A program made the position numbers and the translations under genes. A stretch of 5,791 nucleotides of DNA from Clostridia bacterium (GTDB lineage Bacteria; Bacillota; Clostridia; Christensenellales; CAG-138): the NCBI GenBank assembly GCA_017435185.1, contig JAFSFN010000212.1, forward strand, positions 1 through 5,791. The letters are read 5' to 3'. Position 1 is the stretch's first letter; every line of letters begins with the position of its first letter. Of this stretch, positions 1-4,091 are shown one piece after another. The notes below the pieces were generated by a model. The model was given only the letters and a program-made list of their open reading frames with translations, was not told where the DNA came from and made no database searches.

Positions 1-1
1 A

Positions 2-913
2 AGATTTGATGGCATAGTGATTGATGCGGATTACATCTTGTTGGGGAACCCGGTCTGCACGGCCTTTTGTCACAGGCACACCATGAGAATCAGCAGCACG
101 CCCCGATATACGGGCAGCTTCGTGACAACCGGTCATGGTGCATACCCGACGAGGATCACAGATACTCTTGACTCCGTCGGTAACACAACAGCAGCTATCG
201 GTAAGGGCTTCGCTATCGGCTCCGGCGCTTTGGCAGCATTGTCCCTTATGATTTCCTTCATTTACTCTTACATTCCCGCTGAAGAAGTTGTAGCAGCAGG
301 CGGTGTTGCACTTAACATCATCGACGCTATGACATTGGCTGGCGCAATCGTCGGCGGCGCATTGCCCTTCTTGTTCTCGGGTATGCTCATCGATGCAGTT
401 GCAAAGGCAGCTCGTAAGATGGTCAGTGAAGTTCGCCGTCAGTTCAAAGAGATCCCCGGTATCTTGGAAGGTACTGCAAAGCCTGACTACAAGACTTGCA
501 TCGAAATTTCTTCCAAGGGCGCTATCGGCGAAATGAAAGTTCCCTCTTTGCTCGCAGTTGCAGTTCCTGTTGTTTGCGGCTTCATATTCGGACCCCGGTT
601 TGTTGGCGGTTTGCTTATCGGCTCAACAATCGCTGCTATCATGATCGCTATCTTCACAGGCAATGCAGGCGGTGCATGGGATAACGCTAAGAAGTACATC
701 GAAACAGGCGTATTCGGCAAGGAAAACGGCAAGGGCACACCTACTCACGATGCAGCAGTTGTCGGCGATACAGTCGGCGATCCTTTGAAGGATACAGTCG
801 GACCCTGCTTGGATATCTTCATCAAGATCATGTCCACAGTTTCCTTGACATTCGTTTGCGTATTCAAGGACTTCAATCTCTGGAGTGTAATCCAGCAGTG
901 GCTCGGTATCTAA
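2..913 (+). CDS. hppA: Membrane-bound ion-translocating pyrophosphatase (HppA), C-terminal part; 5' end disrupted or truncated
   Basis: This enzyme hydrolyses pyrophosphate in the cytoplasm and pumps H+ or Na+ across the membrane. Clear family sequence starts at base 155 (ITDTLDSVGNTTAAIGKG) and runs to the stop at 911-913. Visible landmarks, numbered from the in-frame ATG at 17, are GNTTAAIGKG at 55-64, GNAGGAWDNAKKYIE at 215-229 and the pyrophosphate/Mg-binding acidic motif GDTVGDPLKDT at 250-260, with several hydrophobic helices between. Ala59 and Gly62 replace the Lys and Thr of potassium-independent enzymes, so by family rule this is a K+-dependent type. The ion cannot be decided because the helix 6 region is absent. 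Full-length HppA is about 650-800 residues; only about 252 are recognisable. The frame is open from base 2, but residues 1-46 do not look like HppA, so the ATG at 17 is not a real start. Family identity is certain; the 5' structure is not. Confidence 0.93.
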   Translation, partial: RFDGIVIDADYILLGNPVCTAFCHRHTMRISSTPRYTGSFVTTGHGAYPTRITDTLDSVGNTTAAIGKGFAIGSGALAALSLMISFIYSYIPAEEVVAAGGVALNIIDAMTLAGAIVGGALPFLFSGMLIDAVAKAARKMVSEVRRQFKEIPGILEGTAKPDYKTCIEISSKGAIGEMKVPSLLAVAVPVVCGFIFGPRFVGGLLIGSTIAAIMIAIFTGNAGGAWDNAKKYIETGVFGKENGKGTPTHDAAVVGDTVGDPLKDTVGPCLDIFIKIMSTVSLTFVCVFKDFNLWSVIQQWLGI

Positions 914-933
914 GATACAGACTAATGCTTAAT

Positions 934-968
934 AAACCGCCCAAGCACGAATGTGCTTGGGCGGTTTT
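934..968. terminator. Bidirectional intrinsic terminator between hppA and the convergent minus-strand ORF
   Basis: A perfect 15-bp stem (934-948 pairing with 953-967) encloses the tetraloop GAAT. The stem has a GC-rich core (CCGCCCAAGCAC) and is flanked by T residues on the right and A residues on the left, so it can terminate transcription from either side. It lies 20 bases after the hppA stop and about 55 bases beyond the stop of the minus-strand ORF. Confidence 0.93.
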
Positions 969-1023
969 CAAATGAACAATAAATGATGCAAAATTGAAAG
1001 ACAGATAAGGATTAACTTCCTTA

Positions 1024-1215
1024 TTATAATGATGTCTTGGGAAATTCTGCATCCTTACTCCGGATAGGAGAGGGGAGCAAGGCACAAATCAGTGCAGCCA
1101 CGACGAGTGCGAAGATCGCAAGGATCTTGTACTCGCGGCGCATAAATGTGTTAGCGCCCTGCTTGATGAGTGCGGATACTTCGATGATTTTCTTGTTGAC
1201 GGTGCGTTTTTTCAT
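1024..1215 (-). CDS. 63-residue ORF resembling the N-terminal helix-2 region of HppA; probable gene remnant or small derived protein
   Basis: The product reads MKKRTVNKK, then IIEVSALIKQGANTFMRREY and a hydrophobic helix KILAIFALVVAALICALLP. The segment from residue 9 to about 48 closely follows the family pattern near the start of HppA (an amphipathic EIxxxIrxGAxxFlxREYK stretch followed by transmembrane helix 2). Helix 1, which precedes this in full HppA, is missing, and after ALLPSPIR similarity fades and a stop follows. No catalytic motif is present, so it cannot be a pyrophosphatase. It lies antisense and convergent to the hppA 3' end, sharing the terminator at 934-968. A ribosome-binding sequence GGAGG is present at 1238-1242, but 22 bases from this ATG. 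An in-frame ATT at 1228-1230 would sit 7 bases from it and add five residues. It may be a decayed second hppA copy or a retained small membrane protein. The resemblance is recalled from the family, not searched. Confidence 0.6.
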   Translation of the reverse strand: MKKRTVNKKIIEVSALIKQGANTFMRREYKILAIFALVVAALICALLPSPIRSKDAEFPKTSL

Positions 1216-1259
1216 GTTGTTATGCTGAATTTAAGTGCCTCCGTGCTTTGTGCAATATA

Positions 1260-1286
1260 AGTATAATGTTAGAGAAAATGCCCCAA
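1260..1286 (-). promoter_or_regulatory. Possible promoter for the minus-strand HppA-like ORF
   Basis: On the minus strand the -10 hexamer TATACT (1260-1265) is good. The upstream element is weak: TTTTGG (1283-1288) at 17 bases or TTGGGG (1281-1286) at 15 bases. Transcripts would begin near 1253 and include the GGAGG at 1238-1242. This is suggestive only. Confidence 0.3.
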
Positions 1287-1289
1287 AAA

Positions 1290-1303
1290 ACACGCTTGCG
1301 TGT
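1290..1303. repeat. Inverted repeat ACACGC-TT-GCGTGT upstream of the gcdB -35 box
   Basis: Two perfect 6-base arms are separated by TT and end 3 bases before the TTGACA at 1307. It could be an operator half-site pair for a dimeric regulator. Read on the minus strand, the arms are followed by six or more T residues, so it could instead be a weak terminator. The sequence does not decide between these. Confidence 0.4.
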
Positions 1304-1306
1304 GTG

Positions 1307-1335
1307 TTGACATTTTTGAAAATATCTCGTAGAAT
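1307..1335 (+). promoter_or_regulatory. Strong sigma-A-type promoter for the decarboxylase operon
   Basis: A consensus -35 TTGACA (1307-1312) is followed after exactly 17 bases by the -10 TAGAAT (1330-1335). Transcription should start near 1342, giving a short leader of about 34 bases before the TTG start. No other promoter of this quality lies between the terminator at 934-968 and the gene. Confidence 0.85.
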
Positions 1336-1375
1336 CACGTTGTGTTAAATCGACTGAAGCATGGGAGGAGAAATT

Positions 1376-2488
1376 TTGGATACTTTATTTGACAATATTG
1401 CGTCATTGGCGCAGGGCGACAGCTGGAAAATGATCATAATGTGGATCATAGGTGCTGTTTTGATTGCCCTTGCGATCCTGAAGGACATGGAGCCTTCACT
1501 GTTGCTACCTATTGGTTTCGGCGCTATTTTGATGAACCTGCCGGGCGGTAATCTTGAGGTTATTCACACACTGTTTAATGCCGGTATCGCCAGCGAGCTG
1601 TTCCCGCTGTTGCTGTTTATCGGTATTGGTGCCATGATTGACTTCGGTCCTTTGCTCGCCAACCCAAAACTGATGATTTTCGGTGCTGCGGCACAATTCG
1701 GCATTTTCTTTACCTTCTTCATGGCAAGCCTTTTTGGCTTCGATATTGCCGATGCAGCTTCAATTGCTATCATTGGTGCTGCTGACGGCCCCACATCCAT
1801 TGTTGTTGCTAACAATCTTAACAGTGGTTACCTTGGTGCTATTACTGTTGCCGCATATTCCTACATGGCTCTTGTTCCTATAGTACAGCCGCCTGTAGTA
1901 AAGCTCCTCACTACCAAGAAAGAACGTTTGATCCGTATGCCTTATGAGGCTAAGGAAATTTCAAAAACCACTCGCATTCTTTTCCCGATCATCATTACTG
2001 TTATCACAGGTTTGTTTGCACCTGATGCGGTAGCGCTTATCGGCTTCCTGATGTTTGGCAACCTGATTCGTGAATGTGGTGTTCTTAACGCTCTGTCCGA
2101 AACTGCACAGAAGGTTCTTGCAAATCTTATTACACTGTTCCTTGGCTTAACAATTGCCGCTCGTATGGGTTATCAGGAATTCCTGCAGATTGAAACTTTG
2201 ATGATTATGGCACTGGGCCTTGTGGCATTTATCTTTGATACTGCCGGCGGTGTATTGATTGCAAAGCTGATCAACCTCTTCCTGCCGAAGGGCAAGAAGC
2301 TCAATCCCATGATAGGTGCAGCCGGTATTTCCGCATTCCCCATGTCATCCCGTGTTATCCATAAGATGGGATTGAAGGAAGATCCGCACAACTTCTTGCT
2401 TATGCATACTGTCGGCGTTAACGTTTCGGGACAGATCGCATCCGTTATTGCAGGCGGTCTTATAATGACACTGGTTTATCACATTTAA
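1376..2488 (+). CDS. gcdB: Sodium ion-translocating decarboxylase beta subunit (GcdB/OadB/MmdB family)
   Basis: This is the membrane subunit that couples decarboxylation of a biotin-bound carboxyl group to Na+ export. The frame is open from an ATG at 1361, but that ATG overlaps the ribosome binding site GGGAGGAG (1363-1370). The TTG at 1376, five bases after it, is the better start and gives 370 residues, matching GcdB/MmdB length (about 375) rather than the longer OadB. Visible family motifs, numbered from TTG, are LFPLLLFIGIGAMIDFGPL near 76-94, the Na+/H+-site loop GAADGPTS near 134-141 (Asp137), YMALVPIVQPPVV near 163-175, GNLIRECGV near 228-236, and NPMIGAAGISAFPMSSRV near 310-327. Most of the rest is hydrophobic helices. 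It is first in an operon with a 56-residue membrane protein. The decarboxylated substrate (glutaconyl-, methylmalonyl-CoA, oxaloacetate or other) cannot be told from the beta subunit, so the symbol marks the family only. Confidence 0.95.
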   Translation: MDTLFDNIASLAQGDSWKMIIMWIIGAVLIALAILKDMEPSLLLPIGFGAILMNLPGGNLEVIHTLFNAGIASELFPLLLFIGIGAMIDFGPLLANPKLMIFGAAAQFGIFFTFFMASLFGFDIADAASIAIIGAADGPTSIVVANNLNSGYLGAITVAAYSYMALVPIVQPPVVKLLTTKKERLIRMPYEAKEISKTTRILFPIIITVITGLFAPDAVALIGFLMFGNLIRECGVLNALSETAQKVLANLITLFLGLTIAARMGYQEFLQIETLMIMALGLVAFIFDTAGGVLIAKLINLFLPKGKKLNPMIGAAGISAFPMSSRVIHKMGLKEDPHNFLLMHTVGVNVSGQIASVIAGGLIMTLVYHI

Positions 2489-2500
2489 GGAGGTGCGCTA

Positions 2501-2671
2501 ATGAATACGATTTTATTAAATAATGTTGCCGCTATTCCGCAACGTCCTGCAAACTATATGGAGGCTTTGAAGCTGATTGGAGAAGGCTGGGGCAGCATCT
2601 TTGTCGTAATCATTATTATGATTCTCGTTATCTTAGTGCTCAACAAAGTATTCAGTGGCAAGAAGAAATAA
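2501..2671 (+). CDS. 56-residue single-helix membrane protein, likely small (gamma/delta-like) subunit of the decarboxylase pump
   Basis: The gene starts 12 bases after the gcdB stop. Its ribosome binding site AAGGAGGT (2487-2494) overlaps that stop codon, so the two genes are tightly coupled. The product begins MNTILLNNVAAIPQRP, continues with a short amphipathic stretch (YMEALKLIGEGWGSI), has one transmembrane helix (about residues 33-51, rich in Ile/Val/Leu), and ends with the basic tail SGKKK. A single N-terminal helix after an EALxLxxxG motif recalls OadG/GcdD-type small subunits, which hold the carboxyltransferase and biotin carrier to the beta subunit. The soluble C-terminal tail of OadG, with its linker and metal-binding end, is absent. 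The role is inferred from position and topology. Confidence 0.8.
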   Translation: MNTILLNNVAAIPQRPANYMEALKLIGEGWGSIFVVIIIMILVILVLNKVFSGKKK

Positions 2672-2693
2672 TGGAAGAAATAATAAATGAATT

Positions 2694-2729
2694 ATCGTGG
2701 TCGTTCACCGAGAATGACCACGATTTTTT
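2694..2729 (+). terminator. Intrinsic terminator of the gcdB operon
   Basis: A 13-bp stem (2694-2706 with 2712-2724, one G-U pair) encloses the loop ACCGA and runs directly into six T residues (2724-2729). It sits 22 bases after the small-subunit stop. Confidence 0.92.
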
Positions 2730-2919
2730 ATACTTATAAAAATACAATGTTTCGCATAAAAATGAGTTAAAGAAAAAAGCAGGGGGGAACAGGCTTTTTT
2801 TGAATTGACAATAAAAAACCAAGCAAAAAATGAATAGAAACTCTTCAAAAAATCAATACAAACAAATGTAGCTCAAAAATGATTTTATGGTGACAAAATG
2901 ATTTTTTATAAAAAAGTAG
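2730..2919. other. AT-rich non-coding stretch
   Basis: No supported gene lies here. It is rich in A and T runs. An 8-bp hairpin (AAAAAAGC at 2773-2780 with GCTTTTTT at 2793-2800) has a loop containing six G residues and is followed by Ts, so it could be a weak second terminator. A TTGACA at 2805-2810 has no good -10 at normal spacing. An 11-base direct repeat AAAATGATTTT occurs at 2876-2886 and 2895-2905. Confidence 0.5.
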
Positions 2920-2948
2920 TTGCAATATTTTCCTTTTGGTGGTAAACT
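2920..2948 (+). promoter_or_regulatory. Probable promoter of the tandem lipoprotein genes
   Basis: The -35 TTGCAA (2920-2925) and -10 TAAACT (2943-2948) are spaced by 17 bases. The start would fall near 2955, giving a leader of about 107 bases. A weaker alternative is TTGACC at 2967 with a TTATTT or TATTTT element near 2990. Confidence 0.6.
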
Positions 2949-2956
2949 CCATAAGG

Positions 2957-3025
2957 CTTGAAAAGATTGACCTGGATCTTATTCAAGTTTTATTTTGTGA
3001 TTTAATGTCAAATCAAGGCATTAAA
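2957..3025 (+). promoter_or_regulatory. Structured 5' leader with two stem-loops
   Basis: The first hairpin pairs CTTGAAAAGAT (2957-2967) with ATCTT and TTCAAG (2976-2980, 2982-2987), with one bulged A and the loop TGACCTGG. It begins at the expected transcription start and is followed by a U-rich run. The second pairs TTTAATG (3001-3007) with CATTAAA (3019-3025). The 5'-terminal position suggests mRNA stabilisation; attenuation is also possible. No known riboswitch class is recognised. Confidence 0.45.
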
Positions 3026-3061
3026 CAATATTTTGAAAACTATTTTTAGGAGGAAACAAAA

Positions 3062-3277
3062 ATGAAAAAGGCATTGGCAATCGTTCTCGTTCTCGTATTT
3101 GCACTTTCCATGGTAGCATGCCAGCAGGAAGTAGCAGAACCCGAAAACAGCGCAGCTCCCACAGCTGAAGCAACAGTCGAGCCCACAGTTGAAGCAACAG
3201 TTGAAGCAACAGTTGAGCCCACAGTTGAAGCTACAGTTGAAGCTACAGTTGAGCCTGAAGCAACAGCAGCTGCTTAA
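3062..3277 (+). CDS. Small lipoprotein with a TVE(A/P) repeat tail (71 residues)
   Basis: No family is recognised. The N terminus is a lipoprotein signal peptide: MKK, a hydrophobic core, then SMVAC with the lipid-bearing cysteine at residue 20. The mature part is only 52 residues and wholly low-complexity: QQEVAEPENSAAPTAEA, followed by a 12-residue unit ATVEPTVEATVE repeated twice (37-48, 49-60) plus a partial third copy, ending in PEATAAA. It is acidic, and no globular domain follows. The start has an ideal ribosome binding site, AGGAGG at 3048-3053 with 8-base spacing. It lies 8 bases upstream of a second lipoprotein gene whose linker has a similar composition, so it may be a paralogue that lost its domain, or a surface spacer in its own right. 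It should be membrane-anchored on the outer face. Confidence 0.85.
   Translation: MKKALAIVLVLVFALSMVACQQEVAEPENSAAPTAEATVEPTVEATVEATVEPTVEATVEATVEPEATAAA
3170..3256 (+). repeat. 36-bp tandem repeat, about 2.4 copies, inside the small lipoprotein gene
   Basis: Unit 1 spans 3170-3205, unit 2 spans 3206-3241 and a 15-base partial unit ends at 3256. The units differ mainly in GCA versus GCT and GTC versus GTT codons. Each is built from 12-base ACAGTTGAA/GAGCCC-type submotifs, so copy number could change by slippage or recombination without shifting the frame. Confidence 0.85.
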
Positions 3278-3285
3278 TTATCAAC

Positions 3286-3831
3286 ATGAAGAAAACAGTT
3301 CTAATCAGTATGGCTTTGGCGGCACTGCTTATGGCAGGCTGTCAGAAAGAACCAACAATTATCGACGCGTTTCCCACAGCAACGGCAGAGCCGGTGATGA
3401 GTGAAGTTCCCATAGCTTCAATTGAGCCCTCAGCTACTGAAGCGGTTATGCCAACCGAGGAAGCAACGGCGGCGATCGTACCTACTGCAACAAGTACTAG
3501 TACTGCGGCAGCGGTAACTCCCACGCCTCAGGCAGGCAAAACAGGAATGCTCGATAATGCACCCGAGTTCAAAACTTCAGGTAAGTTGATTGATTCGGTT
3601 AACACAGAGGAATTAGGTACTCTCCAGGTCGAGGATGTAACCAAACAGGAAGTTGACGACTATGTGGCGGCCCTTCTTGCGGCAGGCTACGAGGGTGAAC
3701 TTGACAAGGAAGCGGATGTTGAAATGTACTACGGTTGTTTCACAAACGAGTCCTATGCGATCAATATCACTTATACAGCAGAAAGCGGAATGACAAAAGA
3801 ATTTTTGCTCTGCATTACGGTGAATGAATAA
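3286..3831 (+). CDS. Lipoprotein with Ser/Thr/Pro/Ala-rich linker and small C-terminal domain (181 residues)
   Basis: The signal peptide MKKTVLISMALAALLMAGC has a classical lipobox (LMAGC) with the lipidated cysteine at residue 19. Residues 20 to about 88 form a flexible linker rich in Ala, Thr, Pro and Glu. Residues about 93-181 form a small mixed domain: a strand region (SGKLIDSV), a helix LQVEDVTKQEVDDYVAALLAAGY (113-135), then strands ending EFLLCITVNE, with Cys151 and Cys176. This resembles small domains of unknown function in Clostridia lipoproteins in which a 'Y(V)xALxxAGY' helix precedes a beta sheet, but I cannot name the family. It starts 8 bases after the previous gene and has no recognisable ribosome binding site, so its translation probably depends on ribosomes finishing the upstream gene. 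It is followed by a terminator. Confidence 0.88.
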   Translation: MKKTVLISMALAALLMAGCQKEPTIIDAFPTATAEPVMSEVPIASIEPSATEAVMPTEEATAAIVPTATSTSTAAAVTPTPQAGKTGMLDNAPEFKTSGKLIDSVNTEELGTLQVEDVTKQEVDDYVAALLAAGYEGELDKEADVEMYYGCFTNESYAINITYTAESGMTKEFLLCITVNE

Positions 3832-3852
3832 TTGCACAAAGTTGATTAGAAT

Positions 3853-3886
3853 ATACACGGTCACAAAAGTGGCCGTGTGTTTTTTT
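3853..3886 (+). terminator. Intrinsic terminator after the lipoprotein pair
   Basis: The core stem of 10 bp (3855-3864 with 3869-3878, one G-U pair) encloses the loop AAAA. It can extend by two more pairs and is followed by a T run (3880-3886). It begins 21 bases after the stop of the second lipoprotein. Confidence 0.92.
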
Positions 3887-3902
3887 GGAAGACAAAATAA
3901 TA

Positions 3903-3916
3903 TATAATATATTATA
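3903..3916. repeat. Perfect 14-base AT palindrome TATAATATATTATA
   Basis: The palindrome lies in the intergenic gap and contains TATAAT on each strand. No -35 element is found at normal spacing on the plus strand, so a promoter role is not supported. It may be no more than an AT-rich melting region. Confidence 0.3.
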
Positions 3917-4002
3917 CATGAAATCTATGTAACTTTTCGCTGAAATGATGTAGTATATTAACATGGTTGATTGGATAGTGGATTACTGTAGGTGTATCCG
4001 CA

Positions 4003-4030
4003 TTTTTGCATTTTTTCAAAAATGCAAAAA
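4003..4030. repeat. Perfect 13-bp inverted repeat upstream of the surface-protein gene
   Basis: TTTTTGCATTTTT (4003-4015) is exactly complementary to AAAAATGCAAAAA (4018-4030), with a 2-base TC centre. It ends 61 bases before the ATG of the next gene. The sequence after it is A-rich on the plus strand, so it is not a standard rightward terminator. It may be an operator or a leader hairpin. I see no convincing promoter between 3887 and 4091. Confidence 0.55.
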
Positions 4031-4091
4031 AACAGCGACCAGTGCACAATTTTTCTTAAAACCATGAAATTTTTTATAGGAGATGGGGAAA

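Noticed and set aside
17..154. N-terminal 46 residues of the open frame taken as a genuine N terminus of a short HppA
   Set aside because: They show no signal, helix or family pattern, while islands of the expected HppA sequence appear in another frame over the same bases.
1037..1228. 63-residue plus-strand open frame opposite the HppA-like fragment
   Set aside because: The minus strand carries the recognisable HppA segment. The plus frame has no family resemblance and no ribosome binding site.
2672..2743. Tiny open frame beginning MEEIINELSW after the small subunit
   Set aside because: It runs through the terminator stem and T run, and has no ribosome binding site.
2805..2810. Consensus-looking -35 TTGACA in the AT-rich gap
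   Set aside because: No acceptable -10 hexamer is found 16-18 bases downstream, so TTGCAA/TAAACT at 2920-2948 is preferred.
3163..3262. Repeated DNA that could be taken for a CRISPR-like array
   Set aside because: The units are directly adjacent with no spacers, in frame within a lipoprotein gene, and encode a regular TVE(A/P) tail.
3189..3404. Gln/Leu-rich plus-strand open frame (KQQLKQQL pattern)
   Set aside because: This is the out-of-frame reading of the 36-bp repeat. It overlaps both lipoprotein genes and has no signals of its own.
3342..3524. Hydrophobic minus-strand open frame over the lipoprotein linker
   Set aside because: It is the antisense of Ala/Thr/Pro codons, which always reads as Gly/Val/Ala-rich hydrophobic protein. 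There is no ribosome binding site.
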